Notes: a model not told the origin generated them from the letters alone. DNA of 64,000 nt from Elysia crispata (GCA_033675545.1 JAWDGP010003757.1:157023-221022); one strand, 5' to 3'; positions 49,791 through 61,935 are shown, counted from the stretch's first letter. Program-made: numbers and translations.

Positions 49791-52700
49791 TGGGGGGTCC
49801 CAGTGTCCTTGAGTCTAATGCATTTGCTGCCGCTTTCTGCCATTCTCTCTCTCTTTTTATTATCTTCTCCCCTACCCTTAGTACCCGTATACTATGGCAT
49901 AAAGGGTGCCCAACACCTATACACTTCAGACATTTCCTGACAGCCGACAGGGGACCTTTTGATTAAATTCCAACTACATAGTTTCTAGGCAGAAAAGCAT
50001 TCTATAGTGGATTTGCCAATACTTGTAGTTCGTCGATCCCCAGGATTGGTCTGAGATTAGTTCGTTTGATGTAAGGTTTTTTAAGAGAGAAAGAAAAGGG
50101 AGGGGGGGGGGAGATGTGGATTTTATTGATCTTTGAATCCGAGTGCGTTGGATTCGAGGAGCACTGTATATATTTTATTTGTTTTGAGTAACTTGATAGA
50201 ATTTTCGGCAAAATAATTCGTATCTTAACTATCACACACACTTCGCATGAATTATCTATATCATTGATTAAAACTTGGATCAGGCGGAGCTTTAAAGTTT
50301 AAGCATCACATAATGTCATCAGGGGTATTTTTTAAATTTACTGACATCGAGATTGAATGAAAAACTGTCCTCGACTCGTTCGAAGTGTGAGTAAGTTACC
50401 GAAACTAAGCAACGCTGTGAATTGACTTTAAAATAAAACTGCAATAATATTGCATTATTACATGTATAGGAAAATTCTATTTTGCCGCGCAAGTTAAGCA
50501 AGGAAAGTTCCAATTTTATTTAATTTAGATCGTTTAATATTCAAATAATACATGTATACACGTACAAAATATGAGCTTGCTGATTGGTAGTGTTTTCATC
50601 TTGAACAAAAAGTCTCTAAATTAATCAGACTAGAGGGGTGCATTGTCCAATGCGGAACACCCGATGAATATCGAAGAGGGTAACTATGATGATGGGCATG
50701 GAAAAGACTCAGAGGAAAAACTAAGATAAAAAAAAAAGAAGTAAAGACTTTTTTTTTTGGGGGGAGGGGGGGGGGAGTGGGGGCCAACCTCTAGGTATAC
50801 ATTTTGGTTTACGAAACTATAGTGTAATTTTTACTCCTCTCAACATATCTTTTCGAATGGTTTTTTGTAAAAATGTTCACACTCGAAATACCTTTAACAA
50901 GACTTACAAGCCATTCCTTTTGTCCTCATTGATGAAAAATACGAGGTTTACCCTTTTCTAGTACAAGGGCTAATTTAGGAAATAGGCACACAACTTTATA
51001 ATTACGGGACAAAAGAACTGACCAAGCTTTCAAAGTGAAACGTTTAGATGTTGAATTGATAATACATGTAGTTTTATTTCTTTTTAGTCCCATAATTTTA
51101 AAGTGTGCCTATTTCCTTTTAGAACTTGTATTATACTATAATTATAGACACACACGCGTCCTTTTGGATCTTGTATAATTTCTAAGTTATCCTCCAAGTG
51201 TGGCGTTTTTTGCATTTTGGATTTACTACCTTTCCTAGTACATGATGTACTTTCTACAGACATTCAGCTTTTATTCAGAACTAGTGATCTAGTTCTTACT
51301 AACATGACCAAGATTAATAATTTTGGTCAAATGGGAATTAAAAGTTTTATAGATACGAACAGATTAATAGCAAAGATAATTTTCTTCATAACGAGAATAA
51401 TTTTAAAAATTAAAAAAAAAAAAAAAAGATTGCGGAATAATGGAAGCGGACATAAGCTCTGTATGTGATCTATTTTGTGTAGTTCGGACTGAAGCGTTTC
51501 TCGCACGCATCATTATATTCAGACATTCCGTTACAATTCTGTTTATAACTAGGTACCACAAAGTGATTTTTCTACCCCAGCAAATTTGAATATACCCAAT
51601 TGTACTGTAAAGATCTTGTTAAAATATGAAATTTCCAACAAATTTCATCAAAATCTGTTGGTAAATAAAAGTTTTACAGCTGTTTCAATTTTGCGCATAA
51701 CGACACAAAACAAATTGCGTGCATCGGGTTGTTTTTAAGGACATATAAAAGTCATTTGTTAAATCTTATGAAACAAAAAAGGACATATTTACAAAGTCCA
51801 AGACAATGACTATACACATACGAAATTTCACGGAGATAAAAAGTAAACAAAAGAATTTATTGGTCATGAAATATGGCCAAAAACACTTGTGGCATATCAA
51901 CATTACAAGCAAATACTCTAGATGAGGCACTTTTGGACCATCGTAAAAAAACACATATTCTTCAGATTGTTTCAATACTTAGTTTGCTAATACACAATGT
52001 TGTATTTAGTTGACTCAATTTTTGTCAGCAACCTAGAAAGCCATTTTGAAAAGATAGAGAAAACCAAAATTGGCATAGCGCCAAATTTTGCGCCTTGGAA
52101 GAAAATTGGTAAAAAAGCGAATCATATTGTAGAAATTATATCATAAAAAACACAGTTTTCGTACTAGAGTAATGAAACTTTCGGAGTTTATGGTTTTTTA
52201 GATGCTGAACCTGATTATGCTATCTATTTGATAATTTGACCACTGTTTCTATTTCAAAACTGCATTGTAAGTCAATGATAGAAGTAAAAAATTAATAGTC
52301 ACAGATGAATTATGATTGAACATTTTCAAATGTATACATGATAAAGCATTATGATTTTGATAGTTGTAGAAAACTCCCATGATAAACTGAGGTTCAATAC
52401 ACGCTTACTTTAAAGCTGAAACTGAATGACTGTAAAAGAAAGTATTACATAAGAGACAAAATACATTACAGTTTTCAAAATATAAATTGAGAACCAATTG
52501 ATGTAAAGGAATTAGCAAGCCTGAAATTATCAATATTTTGTTAAATGAAAACAATTTGAGCCTGCAACTTTAAAAAATTATAAAGTATAAACAGAAATTT
52601 TCGTTTCTTTTAAATTGTGAAGGTTTCTGTTCCGTGTATATGTTTTTTGAAGCCGCACCTATGGTTTTTCCCACTCTGCTTACCTCTCGGTCTCACTACC

Positions 52701-52950
52701 TCTTTTGCAGGACATACTATGTACCTGTATCAGTGTCACTTTTTTTGTTGACTACCTACCTGTACACTTCGCTAATGAAAGTATCTATACTGTTTGTACC
52801 TTGCAGCGTTTTCTGTTTGTTTTACTAAATAAACCTTGAACCCAACAACAACATCAAGCAACAGTTTCTGTCAAATTTATTTTCACCGTAACAGCATTGT
52901 ATTTAATAATCATCATCAGAACTTTAATTTTGAATGATTGTCTTTTGCCT

Positions 52951-52983
52951 AATGAACCCCCCTCTTTTAGAGGGGGGTTCATT
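52951..52983. other. Perfect 15-bp hairpin
   Basis: AATGAACCCCCCTCT, a TTT loop, then its exact reverse complement AGAGGGGGGTTCATT. Confidence 0.9.
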
Positions 52984-53173
52984 GCATATCTTTCCAAGCA
53001 AAGTCTGGTAAAGATTTGCAGCAGTACCTGTCAGTCTTAAGTCCTCTTGCCCCCATCACTAATTTTCTATATCGAATCTGATCTTTAAGATTTTCTGCTT
53101 TTCCATTTTTATATAACTGATCAAGCCCAGCTTTTGTGGTGCACAAACCACCTTGACACAAAACCGCATTCAT
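52979..53173 (-). pseudogene. Possible transposon-protein relic
   Basis: A 64-codon minus-strand frame with KAENLKDQIRYRKLVMGARG. A Q-I-x-[FY]-R-K-x-V-[ML] pattern of this kind occurs in a group of uncharacterised transposon-linked animal proteins. It starts at ATG and ends at the hairpin. Weak evidence; it may be a chance frame. Confidence 0.25.
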
Positions 53174-53885
53174 AATTTTAACTTATTACAAAAGAATTCC
53201 AACTGCTTTTTTTTTACTTGGAACCGTAGGGGCGCAATGGAGTTACAGGAGTGAGAAAATGATTCAAAGATGAAAATCAGTTGAATAAAAAGAGGAAAGC
53301 CTGGCTAACGAGAAAGTATTACTAAAAGTACAGAGGAGTCCATATACATTCAACACCTAAGGGAAACTTTTGCTTCAAGTCAACTTTGTTTGCCAGCACT
53401 ATTTTGTATTTCTTTACAAATTAAATTGCAATATTTAAAGCCAACTTTTGCCTACAGTCAACTAACTTTTTTGGTCCTGAGGTATTTATCCAGACTCCAG
53501 TGTAAAGTCTATGGAAGTAAAGAAAGGGCCAGGAGTGGAGAGAACGACGAAAAAGATACTGATTTTGAGGATGAAGACGATGATTACATTGATTATGATG
53601 ATGATAATGATGATGATGGTGATAATGATGATGATGGTGATGATGATGATGTCATGATGATAATGATGATGATTAGGATGATGAAGATGATGAAAAAACT
53701 GTCTTCACAAGCATGGGCATTATTAACACTGTATCGCCGATAATATTTTTTGTTTTATCATGTTTCACTACTTCAAAGATAAAAATGAGCCTGACTTTAA
53801 CAACAGAAGAAAGAAATTTGCCCATTTCACTCTGTGTATCTCTGAATCCATTGGAAACTAGGAAGCGAGAAAGAGAAACAGAAAA

Positions 53886-53888
<3 letters not shown>

Positions 53889-53971
<83 letters not shown>
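53889..53971. repeat. (GA)n microsatellite
   Basis: About 41 GA units after a short AG-rich lead. Confidence 0.97.
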
Positions 53972-53974
<3 letters not shown>

Positions 53975-54972
53975 AGCACAGCACTATGGCATCAGCTTCC
54001 CCTGAGTATAATTTGCCTCCTTAGATTAGAGGTAAAGGCAGTCTGAATCGAATAGCGAATAGTGTGGCTCTGTCCTGCCCCCACCCCCGGTAATCCTGCG
54101 TTCACACCAAAAAATCGCTCGTCCAGAATTTTCCTTGAGCACACACCAATATAGTGCACCAAAAATACACTTTACTTTATAATTATCGATGTGTGCTTAC
54201 ATAACATACCTACAGTCTTGATTATCACACAAAGACTATAAATATGCCCTAGAAATATAGTAAAAGAATACGTTCGTCATTACGTCATAGACAAAGCACA
54301 CAATCATACAGGCATCTCAAATCAATGTTCTAGCTTGAATACATCTAGTTACATTGGTGATAATGACAAGGTATGATGATAAAAGCAATAAATCTGTTCA
54401 ACAATTCCTTTCTTATTTTCAGCTCAATGAAAATAGTTTCTGTCTAAACCTAAGGTTTGTTGAATACTTTTTCACTGTGGCAGGGCAAGTCACCTTGATC
54501 TGACTAAAAATAATTTAAGAAAGTTATTTTGATTTCCATAGGTTTCTTTTTTCAAATGTTCCATAATCAATCATTAAGGTCTCCACCTTGAAATGACTTT
54601 ATAAAACATAATGATTTGTCGAGTTCCTTGACTGGAAGAATTATTTTAAACTTTGTACTGAAGTGCTCTTCTCCCTTAAAAAAGAAGTTCTAAGAAAGTC
54701 TTTATCTTCGAGTGCGCGTTTCTTTATGCTACTCTTCTCTTCTATGTCAATTAGTACATCGTACTACACGTATTTTCCCCGTAGCCTCAGTTTCCACTGC
54801 GTTTAATTCACGATGAACGGGATAGTTCTGCCTAAAGCACCTCTGTCCGTTCACTGTTGGAGGGAAGTCAAATAGCAGCGTCCAGTTTTCTTCTCACCTC
54901 CAGACCTGTGGGTAAGGACAGTTTTAGACTTTCCGCCAAATAAACCATTGATTTCTAACTAACCCCTTTCAG

Positions 54973-55163
54973 TTGTTGCATGCAGGAAACAGGGGTATCT
55001 GCGGAGAAGTTCGGTTGCCGCACTTATAATTGAGGCCCTGACGTGCGCACCTGGGGGCACGTGCCGTCAGACCCGGGAAGATGAGTTGTGGGACAGGAAT
55101 GCTGTGGCTCGTCCAGTGGTTGTGCAGCCTCCTCAGGGGGGGGTTCCTGTGAAGAAGAATTAG
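54973..55163 (+). CDS. Terminal coding exon of an unrecognised gene
   Basis: After a strong acceptor (AACTAACCCCTTTCAG) a 191-bp exon enters with two bases completing a codon and stays open for 62 codons to TAG at 55161-55163. It encodes VACRKQGYLRRSSVAALIIE then TCAPGGTCRQTREDELWDRN and a Pro/Val tail ending GGVPVKKN. It is GC-rich, CpG-containing and homopolymer-poor, in sharp contrast to its surroundings. The 62-codon frame at 55088-55276 in another phase is its shadow. Upstream exons were not found. I do not recognise the family; the N-terminal part is likely alpha-helical. Confidence 0.55.
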
Positions 55164-55882
55164 CCCGCGTCTGTGTTCCCTCCTTTCTATTAAAACCAGC
55201 CAAAATTGTTTTAGGGTTTAATAACTATCAAGTTGACAACTTTCTACGTCGTCTCCTATTTTTTTTTTATTTGTAAAGAAATCTAACCCTGTCTTTATCA
55301 CAGCTAGTTTAGGTAATGCCACGTTCTCTCAATCCGAGCGAGAATTCTGCTCGTCTCTCAGACACCTCCAGTACTGTAAAACTTCTCTACTGTCACCTCT
55401 TTTAGACCGTCGCGCACAATTGTCTCTTTCTTTGCAGCAATTGGGGCTGACTGACCACTAGACATTAATTGCCAACATCAGAGAAGAGGAGACAAAACAG
55501 AAGGAAACGAAGTGTAAGGCCAGAGGCAGACAGTGATAAGCTATACAGATTCAATAAGCGAGACCACTCTAGTGATGTGCTTAAAATAAATAAAACATGA
55601 CTATAACGGGAATTTTAGTTTCAGGAGAAAAATCCTGCTGTAAGCAAGTTCCCGCTTCAGGAATGCAAAGAGATCTATCCCCACCCCCCTCAAGAAAAAA
55701 AAAAGAAAAAGTTAATGTACGAACTACTACTTGTAAGAGTAAACACAGCCTGACAAAGAAAAAACGACTAATAGGCACCCGCAAAATCTTTTTATAGCTA
55801 TCACGTGGTTTTAAGAAATCATGGAGGCTGTGCTATTATTGCCCATCACGTGGTTCAAAATATACAAACAATGTGTCTATAG
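55164..55882. other. Probable 3' UTR and spacer
   Basis: No exon recognised. AATAAA-like sequence lies near 55586-55596. TCACGTGGTT occurs twice just before the element at 55883 (55800 and 55846). Confidence 0.4.
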
Positions 55883-56245
55883 CAGTACCATCTGTCTAGG
55901 AGGCCTGTTCACAAGGTTACGTAACATTATTCAGATGGGCCATCATCTGGCTAGCTATCAGCCACCTGCGCGAGGTTTGAACAGTTGATTATAGCATGCT
56001 TAGCAGTACACACTGTGTTTTCACTGGACTCTCCTGCCATTTTGTTATTGGATTACATTCATTCTTTCTTGGATTATATTTCTTATCTTATTCTCTGCTA
56101 TTCGCCCTTGGATTGCACCTTGTTCTAACAGATGCTTTCAATGTGGAACATTCCAAGAATGCTTTCTTGTGATTTGGTGTAGATTTTCCTCTAAATGTGT
56201 GCACACTGATAGAGTATGACCCGTGCCACCAAACATCATACAATG

Positions 56246-56247
<2 letters not shown>

Positions 56248-56340
<93 letters not shown>
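56248..56340. repeat. Compound (TA)n-(GA)n microsatellite
   Basis: About 23 TA units (56248-56293) followed by about 22 GA units (56296-56340). Confidence 0.97.
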
Positions 56341-56342
<2 letters not shown>

Positions 56343-56631
56343 CTGATAAACAATTATACATGTTAAGTTCATCTAAATATGCTTTAAGTTTAATTAGCTT
56401 TTCCCTTTATGGTCTCTGCGATATCACTTTATAGAGAGAAGGTGTACTGAAGTGGGAGCCAAAGTTTTTTAAAAGCCTTTTAACTAAAATCTCTGATACT
56501 CAAAGTGCCCTCAATACTTTAACCTTAAGTTTCATATTTCATTATATGGTGTATCGGTGTCATTATCAATTTCCTTAACTGTTTATTGTTTAGGGGAAGA
56601 AATTGGACTGTTACAAACTGTAAGAGCGGCT

Positions 56632-57277
56632 ATGCCAGTCAGAAGGGGAAAGAAAGTGAAACGGTCATTTTATAATTATGGTTTTCCGAAGGACCCAACT
56701 GAATGTCATAAATGGGTTTCGAGTCTCCCTAACAAAGTTGAGAAAGTGACTGAACATATTGGAGTATGTAGTCGACACTGGCTCTCTGATACTCCTCACA
56801 TTCGAAGAGGAAGATAATATTTATAATCTCTATGCATCCTCCTATTAACTTTGGTGAGATACCTTCACCATCCATATCACATGCTCATCCAAAAACTCCT
56901 CGCCCTACCAAAAAAAAAAGCTGTCAGTGAAAACAAAGTCAGAGAAATTGACGAACTGGATACATTCATAGTAAAAAATAACTTTAACTGTGACACTGTT
57001 AAGGAAGCCCTTCAAGAAAGTTTGCTCCTCTATGGACTCAGTGCTTGTAATGCAGATAGAACAGAACAAGCACTTGCCAGCTTCAGTCGCGGTGGTTGTA
57101 TGCATGAATATGTTATATACTTCCATATTAGACTTAGAGATGCAGATGCAGGAGTGACTGTAATTCAATTTGAAGACTACAACGGTTTTAAATTGGTAAC
57201 ACACCCAAATTTCCCCTGTAAAACTGTGAATCAATGGGATCAGCTAGAAGTTGTCCTTCATTTTTACACTGGAACAG
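56632..57277 (+). pseudogene. THAP-like zinc-finger protein exon, two frameshifts
   Basis: Starts MPVRRGKKVKRSF, then YGFPKDPTECHKWVSSLPNK and HIGVCSRHWLSDTP. The FP.DP....KW pattern and the C-x2-H (VCSRH) are hallmarks of THAP/THAP-like DNA-binding domains, but the first Cys pair is missing. After HIRRG the frame shifts. A Pro-rich linker (HPPINFGEIPSP) is read in the next frame, and the original frame resumes after an A10 run at 56911. Then follows a 120-residue region (SLLLYGLSACNADRTEQALA, YVIYFHIRLRDADAGVTVI) that I do not recognise. The exon ends in phase 1 at ACAG|GTTAGT. Either a decayed transposase-type gene or a gene with sequencing errors at homopolymers. Confidence 0.6.
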
Positions 57278-57557
57278 GTTAGTACTGCCCATTATTCTGA
57301 CCACCCCCCCCCTCCCACATACACATAGACTTCTGTCTGTATCTCTTTCACTCTAAATATCACCATATCTTTTTTTGTCTTTCACATTCTGTCATTCCTT
57401 GTTTTGCTCTTGACATGTCACTCCAGTGCCTTTATTTAATGTAGCCTACTGTAACACTGTGTTATCAAGTCTCGAAAAGGTGTACATGTGGATCTGAGTT
57501 TCAAAGTGTAAATATTTGAATGTAATAGAAATTATGATGAGAAGGGAGAGTGTGTGC

Positions 57558-57617
<60 letters not shown>

Positions 57618-57767
57618 CCCGGAAGGGTTAAGAGTCGGATTGAGCTAGAGAGATGAAAGAAAGAGAGAAGGCCAGATATAAAGCGCACATGGCTAGCACC
57701 TATTACCATATCTAGCACCCCCCTTTTCCACACAAATAGACCTCTGGCTGTCTGTATCTCTTTCACC

Positions 57768-57833
<66 letters not shown>

Positions 57834-57924
57834 CATTATTTTATCTCTTGCTCTAAGATTCTACGTACCTACTATGTTTGTTTTTGTTCCTTGGTCGAAT
57901 TTTACAAAATTATAATCTCTGTCT

Positions 57925-57975
<51 letters not shown>

Positions 57976-58197
57976 CCTCTTTCCCTCTCTCTTCATTTGC
58001 TTCTTCTGACTTGATACAATTAAAAACTCTCCTCATTATCTGATGTACGTGTTCTTAGTGTGTCACTCCAGTGCCGGTATTTGATGTACCGTACCACTGT
58101 ATTATCAAATCTCGAAAAGGTGTACATGTGCATTTGAGTTTCTAAGTATTTGAATGTATAGCCTACATGTACTTAGAAGTTATGATGAAGAGGGAGG

Positions 58198-58256
<59 letters not shown>

Positions 58257-58342
58257 GAGGGTTAAGAGTCGGATTAAGCTAAAGATGAGAGAGAGAGAGA
58301 GACGGGAGTTATGAGTCGGATTAAGCTAAAGATGAGAGAGAG

Positions 58343-58409
<67 letters not shown>

Positions 58410-58573
58410 ACATTGCTAGCACCCCGCAGACCGGCCCATCTGAATAATATTACATAACCTATGAACAGGCCTCCTAGATAATTGGTACTGGTCTGAACGG
58501 ACACAGATAAACATGTGACGTCACAAAATTCGTGTTTGACTCAGATCTCACTTCCTTTCCACCAATGTTCAAA
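57278..58573. repeat. Duplicated module with (GA)n/(CT)n tracts
   Basis: A block starting GTCACTCCAGTGCC at 57417 recurs at 58062 (645-bp offset) and runs through CTCGAAAAGGTGTACATGTG into (GA)n and GGGTTAAGAGTCGGATT. A third short copy of GAGTCGGATTAAGCTAAAGATGAGAGAG is at about 58312. A second block (TAGACYTCTGTCTGTATCTC-like) is shared by 57328 and 57738. Microsatellites: GA 57560-57616, CT 57770-57830, CT 57931-57970, GA 58201-58255, GA 58336-58408. Confidence 0.85.
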
Positions 58574-58787
58574 ATGGAGAAAGGACGTGTGTTCAAAACG
58601 TATGAAGAGTTTGAGGCAGCCCTTAAATCATTTTCAGTGGCACTCACAGTCTATTTGTGAAAAGATCGAGTGAGTCAGTGAAAGAACTAATACTGAAGTA
58701 CCTAAAATATAAAATCATTCTCTTTGTGTGCAAGCACTCCCCGTCCAAACACACCAGCTCCTCGACGGGTCAGCGCCCATGCCAAAG
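58574..58787 (+). pseudogene. ZSWIM3/FAR1-like N-terminal exon 1, one frameshift
   Basis: ATG at 58574 gives MEKGRVFKTYEEFEAALK, then the frame is lost (TGA at 58658). The neighbouring frame continues without stops as GTHSLFVKRSSESVKELILK, followed by YKIILFVCKH and TGQRPCQR. This matches the N-terminal region of ZSWIM3-type proteins (F.TYEEFE..L...FV.R.S..V...L.Y..I.F.CKHG). One indel in about 58615-58640 explains the break. It ends in phase 2 before GTAAGT, and the split AGG codon joins cleanly to the exon at 59268. Just outside the right TIR of the THAP element. Confidence 0.6.
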
Positions 58788-59267
58788 GTAAGTCCCATCA
58801 ATTGTGCTAATGAGATCTAGAGTTAAATATAGATAGGTCTTATATCCAGATCTAGACGATCTGATTTTAGATTTTAGTGGTTGGTTAAAGATAAGGGGTG
58901 AGTTATCTTAAGCCTAGATTTTTAAATCCTTCCCTGCCTCTTGGAGTAGATCTAGATCTAGATTCTAGATCTATAACAGAATGGAAAATTTGGCATGAGG
59001 GCACCAAAAGCCTTATTGAAAGGCATTGTCAGAGTACTGATCTGAAACATTTTGCAGTTCATAGGACAAATATTTTAATTTACTCTAGATCTAGATTTGC
59101 CAATCAATCATTTATTTTGAGGTTTCAGATTTTATAAGCCAAAGTTATTTTTCTTTAGATGTTGGCCACTGCCTACCATGTGGCTTGATGCTATACACTA
59201 AATGAACTTTGTAGCATTCAACTCCATCTATAGATACATAACTACATACTCTTCATCACTTTCACAG
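58788..59267 (+). other. Intron of the ZSWIM3/FAR1-like gene
   Basis: GTAAGT donor, TCATCACTTTCACAG acceptor. Unusually rich in TAGATCTAGA palindromes (58815, 58847, 58945-58975, 59084). Confidence 0.6.
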
Positions 59268-59394
59268 GTCCCTCAAACTAGATTGTCAAGCCAAGATTCG
59301 GTTGAAGATCCAGAGGCCGAAAGACCAGTCTCCGCCCTTCCTGGCCATCACAGTGCAGTATTTGAACTATCAAGGGCATGGCCTCACCCAAGAA
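59268..59394 (+). CDS. ZSWIM3/FAR1-like protein, exon 2
   Basis: 127 bp, entering in phase 2 and leaving in phase 0 before GTAATT. It encodes SLKLDCQAKIRLKIQRPKDQ and LAITVQYLNYQGHGLTQE. The family expects C-x-A-x-I-x-[LF] followed by a H-N-H-like segment; here the second part reads NYQGHG. A frame in another phase (80 codons from 59202) is its shadow. No third exon was recognised before the window ends, so the gene is partial or decayed. Confidence 0.6.
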
Positions 59395-60115
59395 GTAATT
59401 ACACTTTCCTTTGTTTTTTTCTATTCTGCCTCTTATGGAAATAAATACATATTTTCATATACATGTGGACTGTGGAGAAAAGACAGGAAAGCCTGCATTG
59501 CTTGTTCGCTTGTACTGTTACAATGCAGGCAGGGCAAAATGCTAAGGATTTTTTTCTATTAAAAGTTTTGGTGCTTTCTTTCCAGTTTTTATAGGTTGGG
59601 AAGCAGTGTCAATTTTGCAGAAATAAATTGAATATAGGAAAAAAAGGTGTTATTTAGCTCTGTCGTTATAGCAATGGTTTTCGCTATTCAAGGTGTTAAA
59701 CATGGGTTCCACTGTACAGGAAAGAGAATTGTCCGTAAATTTAGGGAATTCTGTATACATTATACATTCATGTGATCCCCCACAAATTCTGTCCTTGGAC
59801 AGACAAACTTTTGTTGAAGGTTGGACGTGCAAAAGAAATGGTAAAAATATAATTCTACGCTGAGTACGATATTTTTCCATTATTATTAATATAAATTTTT
59901 ATACATTTCAATTCCAATATTGAGATTTGTATTGTACTTCAAACTATCCATGATATTGGTGTTTATTTTATCATTCATGTGTATAAAAAAAATTTCTTCT
60001 CTCTATCTTTACACCCACAGCTCACCGTTATTTCCAACGAAAGATCATTCTTATTTCTTCATATGATAATAGTGAGTACAGCTAGGTGTTTCGTTATTTT
60101 TGTCAGGATACCATA

Positions 60116-60118
<3 letters not shown>
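59395..60118. other. Spacer with dispersed repeat copy B
   Basis: Contains the copy of the 44910-45181 repeat at 59473-59717. No exon recognised. Confidence 0.5.
59473..59717. mobile_element. Dispersed repeat copy B (pogo/Tigger-like MITE)
   Basis: Homologous to 44910-45181 in the same orientation. Its right end reads CGTTATAGCAATGGTTTTCG ... GGGTTCCACTG followed by TA, whose reverse complement (TA-CAGTGGAACCC) resembles a pogo/Tigger terminal inverted repeat. Confidence 0.6.
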
Positions 60119-60184
<66 letters not shown>

Positions 60185-60308
60185 AATATACAAATTTATA
60201 ACTTGTCATTACAACGAGAAAAACTTGCTTCATTAAAACCAGCTTCAGCATTAGAAAAGAAAATCCTCAGTTTATAAAGCCACTTTAAAACTATTACAAA
60301 AGTATATA

Positions 60309-60383
<75 letters not shown>

Positions 60384-60506
60384 AATATACAAATTTATAA
60401 CTTGTCATTACACCGAGAAAAACTTGCTTCATTAAAACCAGTTTCAGCATTAGAAAAGAAAATCCTCAGTTTATAAAGCCACTTTAAAACTATTACAAAA
60501 GTATAT

Positions 60507-60594
<88 letters not shown>
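60119..60594. repeat. 199-bp duplicated unit between (CT)n tracts
   Basis: TCTAATATACAAATTTATAA at 60182 recurs at 60381 (199-bp offset). Each copy lies between (CT)n tracts: 60119-60181, 60313-60380 and 60511-60594. The copies differ at only a few bases. Confidence 0.93.
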
Positions 60595-60598
<4 letters not shown>

Positions 60599-60954
60599 AT
60601 GTATATATATATATATCCCCTTCTTTTCTTCCCTATCCCTTCTCTGTGTAACTCGTTCCTTTCTATTCATAATTATATGTTCCTCTCAACATCTTCAGTG
60701 ATAATCTGACAGAGATCTTCAACCTCTTCTTCATTTTGAGAAGATCAGCAGCCACAGACTAAGCAACTTGAGACAATGTGCTTTTGAAAGAGAATCCTTA
60801 CCATCTACTGAGTTTTGAAGAGTGACGCAACACCTAGTTTTGCCCTTGATGTGTAAGTTGATCTTCTTTTCTCAAGAATTTTAAACTACTATAAATTCAT
60901 GTGATCACTGCTTTTGATGTCATAGAAAAAGTGCTGAGACCTTCTGTTGGTTCA
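60595..60954. other. Short spacer
   Basis: A short TA tract, then unremarkable sequence. No gene recognised. Confidence 0.5.

Positions 60955-61935
<981 letters not shown>

Larger units (their letters stand above)
45373..50166 (+). mobile_element. 4.8-kb TIR-bounded DNA transposon-like interval
   Basis: The left end CAGTACACCTCGGACTCAACG and the inverted right end CAGTGCTCCTCGAATCCAACG match at 17 of 21 positions. Each is directly flanked on the outside by TA (45371-45372 and 50167-50168), as in Tc1/mariner/pogo-type insertions. A second, inner pair of inverted repeats and a frameshifted gene lie inside. It could be one element with long complex ends, or one element nested in a MITE. Confidence 0.6.
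50167..54972. other. Mostly non-coding spacer
   Basis: AT-rich sequence. It contains a G-run at 50757-50785, a perfect hairpin at 52951-52983, a possible minus-strand relic at 52979-53173, imperfect (GAT)n at 53588-53695 and (GA)n at 53889-53971. The acidic frame over the GAT repeat is not called. Confidence 0.45.
55883..58490 (+). mobile_element. 2.6-kb TIR-bounded element carrying a THAP-like gene
   Basis: The left 59 bp (55883-55941: CAGTACCATCTGTCTAGGAG ... TCAGATGGGCC) match the reverse complement of 58433-58490 at about 52 of 59 positions. CTAGC follows in both arms. The THAP-like gene lies inside in + orientation. A perfect target-site duplication was not found, and homology (TGTGTC) may extend slightly outward, so the exact ends are uncertain. 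Confidence 0.65.

Noticed and set aside
53390..53743. Acidic Asp-rich frame
   Set aside because: The acidic stretch is the (GAT)n repeat. The flanking residues do not match a known domain.
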